From the NCBI RefSeq assembly GCF_023223525.1, contig NZ_JALPRX010000095.1:1-64000 (forward strand): DNA of 64,000 bases, in the 5' to 3' direction. The first letter of the stretch is position 1, and each line of letters opens with the position of its first letter. The notes below the pieces were generated by a model that saw only the letters and a program-made list of their open reading frames with translations, had not been told where the DNA came from and ran no database searches. Below, in pieces: positions 41,784 to 51,656 of the stretch. Both the position numbers and the translations under genes were made by a program. This stretch comes from Roseomonas acroporae. GTDB taxonomy: Bacteria; Pseudomonadota; Alphaproteobacteria; Acetobacterales; Acetobacteraceae.

Positions 41784-42782
41784 ATGCTAGCACCCCCCGC
41801 CATGAACGAACGGCAAACCGGCAGCGGCCATCCCTCCCTGCCGGCATCGCTGGCGTCGGGCGCGCGCCCGGCCATCCGGCGGCGCCTGGCGCTCCCGGCC
41901 GCGGTGGACCGCCGGCGGATCGTCTGGCGCTACGCCATCCCGGTCGCCCTCTACCACCTTCTCGCCCTGCTGGCCTTCCTGCCCTGGTTCTTCAGCTGGA
42001 CCGGCGTGGCGCTGGCGGTGCTCGGCCTCTACGTGTTCGGCACGCTGGGCATCAACCTCTACTACCACCGGTTGCTGACCCATCGCGGCCTCGTCGTGCC
42101 ACGCCCGGTGGAACGGGTGCTCGCGATCCTCGGCGTCTGCTGCCTGCAGGACGCGCCGGCCCGCTGGGTGGCGGTGCACCGGCGCCACCACGAGCACGCC
42201 GACGAACGCCCGGACCCGCACAGCCCGCTCGCCGGCTTCCTGTGGAGCCATGTCGGCTGGATGCTGGTGGAGAACGCCGACCTCGCCCGCCTCCACATCT
42301 ACGAGCGCTACGCCAAGGACATCGTGCGCGACCGCTTCCAGCGCCGGCTGGAGCGCAGCTACGGCTGGATCAACCTCGCCTCCTGGCTCGCCTTCTACGG
42401 CGCCGGCCTCGCGGCGGGCCTGCTCGCGGGCTGGAGCGTCGCCGCCTCGGCGCAATTCGGTGCCAGCCTGCTGGTCTGGGGCGTGTTCGTGCGCACCGTG
42501 CTGGTCTGGCACATCACCTGGTCGGTGAACTCCGCCTCGCATCTCTGGGGCTACCGCAGCCACGAGACCGGCGAGGACAGCCGCAACAACGTGCTGGTGG
42601 CGCTGATCTCCAACGGCGAAGGCTGGCACAACAACCACCACGCCGACCCGCGCTCCGCCCGCCACGGCCACCGCTGGTGGGAGCTGGACGTGACCTGGCT
42701 CACGATCCGCCTGATGGGCCGGCTCGGCCTCGCCGGCAACATCGCCGGGCCGCGCCGGCGCGCGCGCCCCGCCCCGCCCTGA
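41784..42782 (+). CDS. Delta-9-type acyl-CoA/acyl-lipid desaturase
   Basis: A 332-residue membrane enzyme with the three His boxes of the membrane desaturases: HRLLTH (about residue 95), HRRHHEH (about 133) and HNNHH (about 280). Four hydrophobic helices surround them. It puts a double bond into saturated fatty acids and so sets membrane fluidity. The di-iron ligands are all present. The start could also be the ATG at 41802; 41784 is preceded by GGGA. It is the first chromosomal gene past attR. Confidence 0.88.
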   Translation: MLAPPAMNERQTGSGHPSLPASLASGARPAIRRRLALPAAVDRRRIVWRYAIPVALYHLLALLAFLPWFFSWTGVALAVLGLYVFGTLGINLYYHRLLTHRGLVVPRPVERVLAILGVCCLQDAPARWVAVHRRHHEHADERPDPHSPLAGFLWSHVGWMLVENADLARLHIYERYAKDIVRDRFQRRLERSYGWINLASWLAFYGAGLAAGLLAGWSVAASAQFGASLLVWGVFVRTVLVWHITWSVNSASHLWGYRSHETGEDSRNNVLVALISNGEGWHNNHHADPRSARHGHRWWELDVTWLTIRLMGRLGLAGNIAGPRRRARPAPP

Positions 42783-42976
42783 CACCCGCCGCCACCGGGC
42801 CCCGGCCTCGCGCGCCGACCCGGCGTCTGTCCGGATGACCGGCAGGGCGGGCCGGCGAGGGATCCGTCGCGCCGGAAAGAAGGGGCCGCCGGCGCGGCGC
42901 TTCGTGCCGAGGCCCCGGCCCTGCCCAAGCGGGCGGAGGACCCGCCGGACCGACCGCGGGCCGCCCGGGCAGGCCC

Positions 42977-43669
42977 TCAGTTCGTCGGCACCGGCCGCGC
43001 GCGCTGGATGACCCGCAGCCGCTGGGCGATCTCGGTCGGCGTCGTCACCTGCCGGCCGGCGGTGTAGTTCGCCTCGCGCGACGGCGCCTGGTTCGCGGTC
43101 GAGGAACCGCTCGAGATCTCGAACCCCGCGTTGAAGCCGCCGCCCATCGGGGTGCTGTCCGTGCCGGCCCGCAGGCCGCCATCCCACTTGCCGGTCCGCC
43201 CGCGGTTGCTGCCGATCGTCACCACGCTGCCCCTCGCCGTCTCGCTGCCGCTCCACTGCGTCGTCTCGCTGCCCTGCGCCGTGATCGGCTCCGCGTAGAA
43301 GAGCAGCGTGTTGCCGTGGGTGCGGCAGGTGTAGGGCGTGGAGGCAGTCAGGTCCGGCAGGTCGGAGGAGGCGGCGGCGAAGGCGGAGACGCCCAGGATG
43401 CCGCCCTCCAGCAGGTTCCAGTAGCAGTCCCTGACGTGGATGATGCCCGTCGGGTCCGGGCGCAGGCAGCGCGGCAGGAGGGGGCCCCTGTTCTCCACGG
43501 GGATCGTGTAGACCCGGTCGTAGTACATGGTCATCCAGACCAGGAAGAACCGGTACTCCGCCAGCGGCAGGCCGACCCCGGCGCCCGAGACGTGCAGCAG
43601 GAGGTCGCGCTTGACGTAGCCCTTCAGGGCAACCGGCTGATCCACCTTGTCCAGCAGAACGGGCGGCAT
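42977..43669 (-). CDS. Uncharacterised protein
   Basis: A 230-residue protein with no recognised family. It has no obvious signal peptide or membrane helix. The N-terminal half has hydrophobic strand-like segments (YRFFLVWMTMYYDRVYTIPV); the C-terminal half is rich in Gly, Ser and Thr (GSETARGSVVTIGSNRGRTG). It stands alone between a desaturase and a peptidase gene. Confidence 0.55.
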   Translation of the reverse strand: MPPVLLDKVDQPVALKGYVKRDLLLHVSGAGVGLPLAEYRFFLVWMTMYYDRVYTIPVENRGPLLPRCLRPDPTGIIHVRDCYWNLLEGGILGVSAFAAASSDLPDLTASTPYTCRTHGNTLLFYAEPITAQGSETTQWSGSETARGSVVTIGSNRGRTGKWDGGLRAGTDSTPMGGGFNAGFEISSGSSTANQAPSREANYTAGRQVTTPTEIAQRLRVIQRARPVPTN

Positions 43670-43859
43670 GGCTCGACCTCCGTCCCGGCCTTCCTACAGG
43701 TCCACCGAAGTTTCGTTCCGGTCAAGAAAATTCAGGAACGTATGGCGATCGCGCCCTCGGCGCCACCGGGCCGACGAACGGCCGCAGGAAGGTTCCGCCA
43801 GGCGCGGCCGCGGGGAGGGCCCGGGATCCGTGCGGGCCGGCCCGCGCCGCCGGCGCGGC

Positions 43860-44819
43860 TCACCCCGGCAGCAGCGGCCGCGGGTCCACCGCCGTGCCGA
43901 ACCAGTTCATCGCGAAATGCAGGTGCGGCCCGGTCACCCGCCCGGTGGCGCCGGAAAGCCCCAGCGTCTCGCCACGCTCCAGGCGCTGCCCCACCGCGCA
44001 ATCCATCCGCGAGAGATGCGCGTGCAGCGTGCCGACGCCGTGGCCATGGTCCAGGATCACCGTGTTGCCGGTGAAGTAGAGGTCCTCGGCCAGCAGCACG
44101 CGCCCGGTGGCCGAGGCCTGGATCGGCGTGCCCACCGGCACCGCCACGTCCAGCCCCAGATGCGGCGCGCGCGGCTGCCCGTTCAGGATCCGGCGGCTGC
44201 CGTAGACGCCGCTGATCCGCCCGCGCGCCGGCCAGTCGAAGCCCGCCGCGAACCAGGCCTCCGGGCTGTCCGTGCGCCGCAGCGCGTTGAGCTTCGCCTG
44301 CTCCGCCCGGATGCGCTCCAGCTCCGCGGCGTTCGGCGTCACCATCCGGCCGGGCAGGCCCGACAGGTGCTGCTCCTGCCATTGGCGCGGCGCGACGGCG
44401 AGGCGCCGGGTCTCGGCGGCCCCGCGCGGCGGCCGGATCACCAGCACGGCCTCCGGCACCGCGTCGCGGCCGAAGCCGAAGACGAAGCTGCCATCCGCCC
44501 CCACCCGCACCGGCCGCCCGTCGAGAGTCAGCCGCGTGCCCGGCGGCGCATGGCCGATCAGCAGCCCCCCCTGCGCCGGCTCGCCGCGCCAGGAGACCGT
44601 GCCGGCCGGCGCGCCGTCCTGCGCCGGCTCCGGCGCGGCGGCGGCCGTGCCGGCATCCCGGGCGCAGCCGGCCAGCGACGCGAAGCCGAGCAGCGCGGCG
44701 CGCCGCCCCAGCAGCCGCGCCCGGGGCGCGACCGGGGAGAGGCAGGACGCATGGCCCGACGGACCGGAGGGCGGCGCGCCCGGCGCCCCGTCCGAAGCCA
44801 CCGGAGCCGGCGGCGGCAT
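43860..44819 (-). CDS. M23-family peptidase (LytM-type)
   Basis: The 319-residue protein has a lipoprotein-like leader (LLGFASLAGC), a linker domain, and a C-terminal M23 metallopeptidase domain with PHLGLDVAVPVGTPI (HxxxD), LHAHLSRM and GPHLHFAMN, the zinc ligands and catalytic His. It acts on peptidoglycan cross-links in the periplasm or controls an amidase. It starts 14 bp after the xseA stop, so the two are probably co-transcribed. Confidence 0.88.
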   Translation of the reverse strand: MPPPAPVASDGAPGAPPSGPSGHASCLSPVAPRARLLGRRAALLGFASLAGCARDAGTAAAAPEPAQDGAPAGTVSWRGEPAQGGLLIGHAPPGTRLTLDGRPVRVGADGSFVFGFGRDAVPEAVLVIRPPRGAAETRRLAVAPRQWQEQHLSGLPGRMVTPNAAELERIRAEQAKLNALRRTDSPEAWFAAGFDWPARGRISGVYGSRRILNGQPRAPHLGLDVAVPVGTPIQASATGRVLLAEDLYFTGNTVILDHGHGVGTLHAHLSRMDCAVGQRLERGETLGLSGATGRVTGPHLHFAMNWFGTAVDPRPLLPG

Positions 44820-44833
44820 CGCCCCGCCCCCGC

Positions 44834-46312
44834 TCACAGCAGCGCCTCCTGCTCCGGCGCCGGCGGCCGCCGGCGCCCCCGCGCGGCCCGCCCCGATCCC
44901 TCGGCCACCACGGCGACGGTCCCGTCCGCGAAGGCGAGGCTGAGCCCCTGCCCGGGCCTCACCGCCGCCGCCTGCATCACCGGCTCGCCCTCGGCGTCGC
45001 GCACCAGCGCGAAGCCGCGCGCCAGCACGGCCTGGTAGGAGACGCTCTCCAGCCGCGCCGAGGCCGCCTCCAGCCGCGTCCGCGCCTCGCGCAGCGTCGC
45101 CCGCAGCGGCGCGTCGTTGAACCGCAGCAGCGCCGGCGCGCCGCGCCGCGTCTCGGCGCCGCGCCGCCAGGCCGCGTCCAGCCGCTCGCCCAGCCGGCCG
45201 AGCCGCCCCCGGCCATCGGCCAGCACCTCGCGCGGGTGCGGCAGGCGTGCCGCCAGCCGGTCCAGCGCGGCGCGCCGCCGCTCCACCAGCGCCAGCCTCG
45301 CGCCGGCCAGCCGCTCCGCGCGGTCGTCCAGCCGCTGCCGCGCCGTGGCCAGCATCCCCGGCAGGTCCGGCAGGTGCCGCTCGGCCTGCACCAGCCGGAA
45401 GCGCGCCCGCTCCAGCGCCGCCTGCGCCGCCCGGGTCAGCCGCGCGCCGCGATGCGCCACCTCGGCCAGCAGGTCGAGCCGCGCCGGCACCGCCATCTCG
45501 GCGGCGGCGGTGGGCGTCGGCGCGCGGCGGTCGGAGACGTGGTCGATCAGCGTCGTGTCCGTCTCGTGCCCGACCGCCGAGATCAGCGGGATCCGGCAGG
45601 CGGCGGCGGCGCGCAGCACCGGCTCCTCGTTGAAGGCCATCAGGTCCTCCAGCGAGCCGCCGCCGCGCGCCACGATCAGCACGTCCGGCCGCGGCACGGG
45701 CCCGCCTTCGGGCAGGGCATCGAACCCCGCGATCGCCGCCGCGATGCGCCCCGCCGCCTCCGGCCCCTGCACCGGCACCGGCCACAGGATCAGCCGCCGC
45801 GGGAAGCGCCGCGCCAGCGTGGTGCGGATGTCGTGGAACACCGCCCCGCGCTCGGAGGTCACCACGCCGATCACCTCGGGCAGCAGCGGCAGGCGGCGCT
45901 TGCGGCCCTCGTCGAACAGCCCCTCGGCCAGCAGGCGCTGGCGCAGCGCCTCGATGCGCGCCAGCAACGCGCCCTCGCCCGCATATTCCAGCCGCTCGAT
46001 GGAGAGCTGGTACTTGGAGCGGTCGGCATAGGTCGTCACCCGCCCCGTCGCGATCACCTCGACGCCGTTCTCGGGCGCGAGCCCCACCGTGCGCACCGCG
46101 CCCTTCCAGATCACCGCCTCCAGCTTGGCGCCGGCATCCTTGAGCGAGAGGTAGATGTGCCCCGACGGATACCGCTTCATCTCCGTGATCTCGCCGCGCA
46201 CCCGCACGCGCCCGAAGGCGCCCTCCAGCGTGCGCTTGATGGCGCCGGAAAGCTCCGAGACCGCGTATTCGGGCAGGTTGGAGCGCGACTCCGGGGGTGG
46301 CAGCGTGTCCAT
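44834..46312 (-). CDS. xseA: Exodeoxyribonuclease VII large subunit
   Basis: This 492-residue protein has an N-terminal OB-fold (VRGEITEMKRYPSGHIYLSL), the catalytic core with GVVTSERGAVFHDIRTTLAR, DVLIVARGGGSLEDLMAFN and AVGHETDTTLIDHVSDRRAP, and a long C-terminal coiled coil. It is the nuclease subunit that degrades single-stranded DNA with the small subunit XseB, which is not in the window. The C-terminal end is Arg/Pro-rich. Confidence 0.95.
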   Translation of the reverse strand: MDTLPPPESRSNLPEYAVSELSGAIKRTLEGAFGRVRVRGEITEMKRYPSGHIYLSLKDAGAKLEAVIWKGAVRTVGLAPENGVEVIATGRVTTYADRSKYQLSIERLEYAGEGALLARIEALRQRLLAEGLFDEGRKRRLPLLPEVIGVVTSERGAVFHDIRTTLARRFPRRLILWPVPVQGPEAAGRIAAAIAGFDALPEGGPVPRPDVLIVARGGGSLEDLMAFNEEPVLRAAAACRIPLISAVGHETDTTLIDHVSDRRAPTPTAAAEMAVPARLDLLAEVAHRGARLTRAAQAALERARFRLVQAERHLPDLPGMLATARQRLDDRAERLAGARLALVERRRAALDRLAARLPHPREVLADGRGRLGRLGERLDAAWRRGAETRRGAPALLRFNDAPLRATLREARTRLEAASARLESVSYQAVLARGFALVRDAEGEPVMQAAAVRPGQGLSLAFADGTVAVVAEGSGRAARGRRRPPAPEQEALL

Positions 46313-46423
46313 CGCGGGAGCTTAGGGCGGGCGGGGGGCGGCGCCCAGCGCGGGCCAAGCCCCGGGTGCGCCCTGGGCGACATCTGCTGCGATGGGCGCT
46401 ATGTTCGGCCCCGGAGGTTCCGC

Positions 46424-46702
46424 ATGGGCGTCATCCAGCTCTCCGACGAGCTTCAGCACGCGATCGAGCGACAGGTGGCCGAGGGCAGGGCCGCCAGCCC
46501 GACGGCGTTCCTGGAGGAGGCCGTCATGCGCCTGATCGACGAAACGGCCGCGGAGGAGGACGAGCTTCGGCGGACCATCGAGGCCGGCTCGGCCGACATC
46601 GACGCCGGCCGCCACCGCACGGTGGCAACGCCCGATGACGAGCGACGGCTGCTGGACGAGATGATGGCGCGGCTCCGGTCCCGCCTCCCTGCCGGCGGAT
46701 AG
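46424..46702 (+). CDS. ParD-like antitoxin
   Basis: A 92-residue protein: MGVIQLSDELQHAIERQVAE, then SPTAFLEEAVMRLIDE, the ribbon-helix-helix plus acidic tail of ParD-type antitoxins. GGAGG stands 6 bases before the ATG. Its stop codon overlaps the GTG start of the toxin gene by one base, so the pair is translationally coupled. Confidence 0.8.
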   Translation: MGVIQLSDELQHAIERQVAEGRAASPTAFLEEAVMRLIDETAAEEDELRRTIEAGSADIDAGRHRTVATPDDERRLLDEMMARLRSRLPAGG

Positions 46703-47070
46703 TGGCCTACCGCCTTGCCAGGACGGCGGAAGACCAGATCGACGCCCTCCTCCTCGACAGCGCGCGCGATCACGGCCTGGAGGCGGCAGGCCGGTACGGC
46801 CGGTTGATCCTGGCGGTCATGGCCGCCCTCGGGAAGGAGCCGTGCCTGATCGGATCGGTCGAGGTGCCCGGCCTCGCAGGCGTTCGTGCCTACCCGACCC
46901 GACTGGGACGGCGATGGGTCGAGCTGTCACACCGCGTCACGAATCCCCGCCACCTTGTCGTCTATCGCCTGGCGGCGGACGGCGTTGTCGAAGTCCTGGG
47001 CCTGGTCCACGACCGCATGGTGCTCTCCCGCGCTGCCCGGATGATTGTGAGGACGAACGACCGGCGTTGA
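46702..47070 (+). CDS. ParE/RelE-superfamily toxin
   Basis: This 122-residue protein, starting with AYRLARTAEDQIDALLLDSA and containing RHLVVYRLAADGVVEVLGLV and an HDRM end, fits the RelE/ParE fold, including the Y-R in the penultimate strand. It should inhibit gyrase (ParE) or cut mRNA (RelE); the subtype is not certain. It follows its antitoxin with one-base overlap. The pair sits on the chromosome, not in the element. Confidence 0.8.
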   Translation: MAYRLARTAEDQIDALLLDSARDHGLEAAGRYGRLILAVMAALGKEPCLIGSVEVPGLAGVRAYPTRLGRRWVELSHRVTNPRHLVVYRLAADGVVEVLGLVHDRMVLSRAARMIVRTNDRR

Positions 47071-47371
47071 CGCGGGTGGACAGCAGATACTTGGACAGTA
47101 AAATCCTACTTCCGCTAATGAAGCAAAAATAAAGAATTCTGCACCGTCGCCCGAAGGCATTCAGATCAACGGCTCAGCGCTTGCAGAAGTCTGCACAGGT
47201 CGGTCCGGGGCTGTTCCCGGAAATCGATGGCAGGCCGATGACTGGCGGTCTGCCGCGCCCCGTGTCCGGAATCCTGCCTCCCACCCCTGCCCCCCGGCCC
47301 GCCGCCCCCACCCTCCCCCCGCCCCCAACCCGTGCTAAGCCCCGCCCATCGCGAACACGGAGGCGGAAACC
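47071..47371. other. Intergenic stretch
   Basis: The first 80 bases are unusually AT-rich (around AAGCAAAAATAAAGAATTC), and the last 100 are C-rich purD leader. No gene or clear regulatory structure is visible. Confidence 0.45.
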
Positions 47372-48649
47372 ATGCGGGTGCTGTTGGTCGGCGGCGGCGG
47401 GCGCGAGCATGCGCTGGCCTGGGCGCTCTCCGCCTCCTCGCTGCTCACGAAGCTCTGGTGCGCCCCCGGCAACGCCGGCATCGCCGCCCTGGCAGAGTGC
47501 GTCCCCATCCCCGCCGAGGACGTCCCCGCCCTCCTCGCCTTCGCCAGCGAGCAGCAGGTGGACCTCGTGGTCGCCGGCCCCGAGGCCCCGCTCACCCTCG
47601 GCCTCGCCGATGCCTGCGCCGGCGCCGGCATCCGCTGCTTCGGCCCCTCCGCCGCCGCCGCGCGCCTCGAAGGCAGCAAGAGCTTCATGAAGGAGGTCGC
47701 CGACGCCGCCGGCGCCCCCACCGCGCGCTGGCAACGCTTCGACGACCCCGAGGCCGCCCGCGCCTACATCCGCGCCCAGGGCGCCCCCATCGTGGTCAAG
47801 GCGGACGGCCTCGCCGCCGGCAAGGGCGTGGTGGTGGCGACGACCGTCGAGGAGGCGGAGGACGCCATCGCCGGGATCATGGAAAGCCGCGTCCACGGCA
47901 CCGCCGGCGCCACCGTGGTGATCGAGGAATGCCTCGCCGGCGAGGAGATCTCCTTCTTCGCCCTCTGCGACGGCGAGACCGCCCTGCCGCTCGGCGCCGC
48001 GCAGGACCACAAGCGCGTCGGCGAGGGCGACACCGGCCCCAACACCGGCGGCATGGGCGCCTACTCCCCGCCCCCCGCCTTCACGCCCGAGCTCCAGGCG
48101 CAGGTGATGGCCAGCTGCATCCGCCCCACCCTGGCCGAGATGGCCCGCCGCGGCACCCCCTTCCGCGGCGTGCTCTTCGCCGGGCTGATGCTCACCGCCG
48201 AGGGCCCGAAGCTGCTCGAATACAACGTCCGCTTCGGCGATCCCGAATGCCAGGCGCTGATGGTGCGGCTGCGCTCGGACCTGCTCGCCGCCCTCCTCGC
48301 CGCCTGCGACGGCGAGCTGGCCAACATCGACCTGCGCTGGGAGCCGGTGCACAGCATCGTCGTGGTGATGGCCGCCGCCGGCTACCCCGGCCCCTACGCG
48401 AAGGGCACCGTGATCGGCGGCCTCGACCGCGCCGCCACCATCGACGGCGTCGAGGTGTTCCACGCCGGCACGGCGCGGCGCGACGGCGCGGTGGTGGCCA
48501 CGGGCGGCCGCGTCCTCGGCATCACCGCCACCGGCCCCACCCTGCGCGCGGCGCGCGACGCCGCCTACGCGGCGGTGGACGCGCTGGACTGGCCGGAAGG
48601 CTTCTGCCGCCGCGACATCGGCTGGCGCGCGCTGGGCGGGGCGGGCTGA
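47372..48649 (+). CDS. purD: Phosphoribosylamine-glycine ligase
   Basis: The 425-residue ATP-grasp enzyme has [19 protein letters not shown] at the N terminus, then [25 protein letters not shown] (ATP site), [13 protein letters not shown], and FGDPECQ. It joins glycine to phosphoribosylamine in purine synthesis. Length and motifs are complete. It is a stand-alone gene. Confidence 0.97.
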   Translation: MRVLLVGGGGREHALAWALSASSLLTKLWCAPGNAGIAALAECVPIPAEDVPALLAFASEQQVDLVVAGPEAPLTLGLADACAGAGIRCFGPSAAAARLEGSKSFMKEVADAAGAPTARWQRFDDPEAARAYIRAQGAPIVVKADGLAAGKGVVVATTVEEAEDAIAGIMESRVHGTAGATVVIEECLAGEEISFFALCDGETALPLGAAQDHKRVGEGDTGPNTGGMGAYSPPPAFTPELQAQVMASCIRPTLAEMARRGTPFRGVLFAGLMLTAEGPKLLEYNVRFGDPECQALMVRLRSDLLAALLAACDGELANIDLRWEPVHSIVVVMAAAGYPGPYAKGTVIGGLDRAATIDGVEVFHAGTARRDGAVVATGGRVLGITATGPTLRAARDAAYAAVDALDWPEGFCRRDIGWRALGGAG

Positions 48650-48794
48650 GCGGGGCGGGCGGGGCAGGCCGGCCGGGACGGATCGAACCGGTGATGTTTC
48701 TTCGCTGGCATGAAGTAGTTCGCCAACATACAACTCCCACCCGGGACGGTTCCCGGGGAGCCGGGCCGCAATCTTCCGGCCGGATGACCAGGCC

Positions 48795-50492
48795 ATGCGA
48801 TCGGTCACGAAACAGTTGACCTGGCGCTTCCGGACCATGGCCGGGGCCGTCACCCTCTGCCTGCTGATGCTGGCGGCGATCCCGATCGGGCAGTCGTACC
48901 ACGACTACCGCCTGTCGATCCGGACCCAGGAGGAGCTGCGCGGCTTCCGCGCGCTGCTCGACGCCGCCAACGCCCTCTCCGCCGAGCGCGGCCCGGCGAA
49001 CGCCGGCATGGCCGCCACCGACGCCGACGCCGATCCGTCCGCGGCGCTCGATTCGCAGCGCCGGCAGGTCGATGCCGCCCTGGCCGCGATCGAGGCCCGC
49101 CCCCTGCCCGGCCGGGAGGCGGCGCTGCTGGCCGGCGCCCGGCGCGCCCTGGCCGCCGCCCGCCTGGAGGTGGACCGGGTCCGCGCCACCCCGCACGCCG
49201 GGCGCACCCTGGCCGGGTTCGAGCAGGCGGTCGCCGCCATGTTCGGTGCCTGGGACGGCTTCCGCGAGGTGGTCGACGTCGCCGCGGCGAGCCTCGTCGC
49301 GCGGGACGAGGCGCTGTTCCCGGCGGTCTTCGCCGGCACCGCGCTCATGGACCTGCGCGAGCAGGCCGGGCGCGCCGGCTCCAACGTCATCGCGCCGATC
49401 GCCCTGCGGCAGCCGATGCCGGCGGCCAGCCTCGCCGCCTCCCGGACGACGCGCGGCCAGCTCGCGGCGCTCTGGCGCCTCTCGGCCATGCCGGACGACC
49501 TGCTGGCCGATCCCGCCAGGCTGCGCCGGATGCGCGCCGAGGTGGAGCGCCGGTTCCTCGGCGACGGGCTCGGGCTCGTCGACGCGATGATCGCGCAGGG
49601 CCTGTCGGGCAGCGGCTACGGCCTGACCGCCGCGGCCTTCACCGAACGCTTCGTCGCCACCTTCGGCCCCGTGCTGCGCCTCCAGTCGGCGGCGATCGAC
49701 GCGGCGGCGGCGAGCCTCGCCGCGAAGCGCCGCGCGGCGGTGCTCCGCCTCGCGGCGCTCTCGGCCATGGCGCTCGCCCTGATCGGCCTCGCCATGCTCG
49801 CCGTCGTGCAGGTCGAGCGCCACCTGTTCCGCCCCCTGCTGCGGGCCCGCGACGAGGTGCTCGCCGTCGCCCTGGACGAGCCCGACGAGGGCAGCGCTCC
49901 ACCCGCCGCCATGAACGAGATTGCGCAGCTCTTCACGGCCATCAGGGTGCTGCGGGAACGGATGCGGCAGCGCCGCCGGCTGATCCACGAGCTGCGGCAG
50001 ATCGCGGCGACCGACAGCCTGACCGGCCTGCCGAACCGCGCCGCGCTGGAGCAGGCGGCCGTCGCGCTCGGCACCTCGCCCGACCGGATGGCGACGGCCT
50101 GCCTGCTCCTCGTCGACATCGACCGCTTCAAGTCCATCAACGACCGGCACGGGCACCTGGCCGGCGACCACGTGGTGCGCGCCGTGGCATGCCGGCTGCG
50201 CGACGCGTTCGGCGGGTCCGGCACCGTCGCCCGCTTCGGCGGCGACGAGTTCGCGGCCCTGGCGGCCTTCCCCTCGCCGGCCGACGCCACCGCCAAGGCG
50301 GAGGCGTTGCGCCACGACATCTGCGCGCGGCCGATCGGGCTGCCGGACCAGGAGGCCCGGGTCGCCGTCTCCGTCAGCATCGGCCTCGCCTTCGGCGCGC
50401 ACGACTGGACCACGCTGGTGCGCCGGGCCGACGCCGCCCTCTACGAGGCCAAGGCGGCGGGCCGCAACGCCACGCGCGTGGCCTCGCCCTGA
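48795..50492 (+). CDS. Membrane-anchored diguanylate cyclase (GGDEF) without I-site
   Basis: This 565-residue protein has membrane helices at about residues 15-35 and 320-340, an all-helical periplasmic sensor between (nitrate- or amino-acid-sensor-like), a short HAMP-like linker and a GGDEF domain near residue 482. The residues five before GGDEF read GGSG, not RxxD, so product inhibition is probably absent. It makes cyclic di-GMP. Compare the cyclase at 1642-3327, which has the I-site. Confidence 0.87.
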   Translation: MRSVTKQLTWRFRTMAGAVTLCLLMLAAIPIGQSYHDYRLSIRTQEELRGFRALLDAANALSAERGPANAGMAATDADADPSAALDSQRRQVDAALAAIEARPLPGREAALLAGARRALAAARLEVDRVRATPHAGRTLAGFEQAVAAMFGAWDGFREVVDVAAASLVARDEALFPAVFAGTALMDLREQAGRAGSNVIAPIALRQPMPAASLAASRTTRGQLAALWRLSAMPDDLLADPARLRRMRAEVERRFLGDGLGLVDAMIAQGLSGSGYGLTAAAFTERFVATFGPVLRLQSAAIDAAAASLAAKRRAAVLRLAALSAMALALIGLAMLAVVQVERHLFRPLLRARDEVLAVALDEPDEGSAPPAAMNEIAQLFTAIRVLRERMRQRRRLIHELRQIAATDSLTGLPNRAALEQAAVALGTSPDRMATACLLLVDIDRFKSINDRHGHLAGDHVVRAVACRLRDAFGGSGTVARFGGDEFAALAAFPSPADATAKAEALRHDICARPIGLPDQEARVAVSVSIGLAFGAHDWTTLVRRADAALYEAKAAGRNATRVASP

Positions 50493-50529
50493 CAGTGACG
50501 CCCGCGGCCCGGCGCCCGCCGGCCGCGGT

Positions 50530-51546
50530 TCAGAGCTGGCTGACCTCCGTCACGTCCATCGGCGCCTGGATCCAGTCGTAGCCCTCGCCGGCCCTGGCGA
50601 CGTGGCCGAGGCCCGGCCAGGGGAAGTGGTAGGAGAGCACCGCCGTCCGGTCCGTCGCCAGCCGGTCGAGCATGCGGGCGCGGGTGCGGGCGGAGAGCTT
50701 CGGGTCGGTGTCGAAGGAGAATTCCCAGAGCGGCTGGCGCAGCAGCAGGACGTGGTGGTGCGCGAGGTCGCCGGTGTTGACCACCGTCCGCCCGTTCGAG
50801 GTGATGGCGTAGCAGCTGTGGCCGAGCGTGTGCCCGGGGCTGGCGAGGGCGAGGACGCCCGGCGCCACCTCCTGCCCGTCGCGCACCATCACCATGCGGT
50901 CGCGGTAGGCGCCGAGGTTCTTCTTCGCGCCGTCGATGAAGGCGGTCATGAATTCCGGGCCGCGCTTGTTGGCGTCGTCGGTCCAGAATTTCAGGTCGGT
51001 CTCGGTGATCGCCACCTGCGCGTTGGGGAAGTTGCGGTTGCCCTGCGCGTCCACCAGCGCCCAGCAATGGTCGCAATGCGCGTGGGTCAGCACCACGAGG
51101 TCGATCTGCTCCGGCTGGATGCCGGCGGCGCGCATGTTGCGGATCAGCCGGCCGGTGGTGGGGCCGAACATCTGGCTCGCCGGCCCCATGCTCTCGCCCA
51201 TGCCGGTGTCGAACAGGATGAGCTGGCTGCCGGTGTTCAGCACCAGCGCGTTCTGCTCCAGGTTGGCCGCGTCCGTCGGCAGGAAGGCGCCGCGCATCAG
51301 CGCGTTGATCTGCTCGGGCGGCGAGGCGGGGAAGGCCGGCTCCGGCTTGCCGAGCGGCAGCCGCCCGTCGGAGATCACCGTCGCCTGGTAGTCGCCGATT
51401 CGGAATCGGTACCAGGCCGGCGGCAGGTCCTCGCGCATCGGCGCGCGCGCCTCGGCGACACCGGTGGCGAGGCCCGGCGGCAGCAGCGAGAGGCCGACGG
51501 CGGCCGCCGACGCGCCGAGCAGGGCCCGGCGAGAGATGCTTGGCAT
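50530..51546 (-). CDS. Exported MBL-fold metallohydrolase
   Basis: A 338-residue protein with a Tat-type leader (SRRALLGASAAAVGLSLLPP) and a metallo-beta-lactamase fold. Metal ligands are visible in LTHAHCDHCWAL (HxHxDH) and ASPGHTLGHS. The closest type is the family of quorum-quenching or MBL hydrolases with a large dimer interface (MGESMGPASQMFGPTTG). It probably acts in the periplasm on an ester or lactone; the substrate is unknown. Confidence 0.85.
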   Translation of the reverse strand: MPSISRRALLGASAAAVGLSLLPPGLATGVAEARAPMREDLPPAWYRFRIGDYQATVISDGRLPLGKPEPAFPASPPEQINALMRGAFLPTDAANLEQNALVLNTGSQLILFDTGMGESMGPASQMFGPTTGRLIRNMRAAGIQPEQIDLVVLTHAHCDHCWALVDAQGNRNFPNAQVAITETDLKFWTDDANKRGPEFMTAFIDGAKKNLGAYRDRMVMVRDGQEVAPGVLALASPGHTLGHSCYAITSNGRTVVNTGDLAHHHVLLLRQPLWEFSFDTDPKLSARTRARMLDRLATDRTAVLSYHFPWPGLGHVARAGEGYDWIQAPMDVTEVSQL

Positions 51547-51656
51547 GGTTTCCTCCGGGGAGCTTCTCGTCCCGACGGCGGCGACGTTACCACCGGAAGG
51601 CGAGTGCCCCACAAGCGGAAACCTGCCGGGCGCCGCGCCGGACGGGGCGCGCCCGG

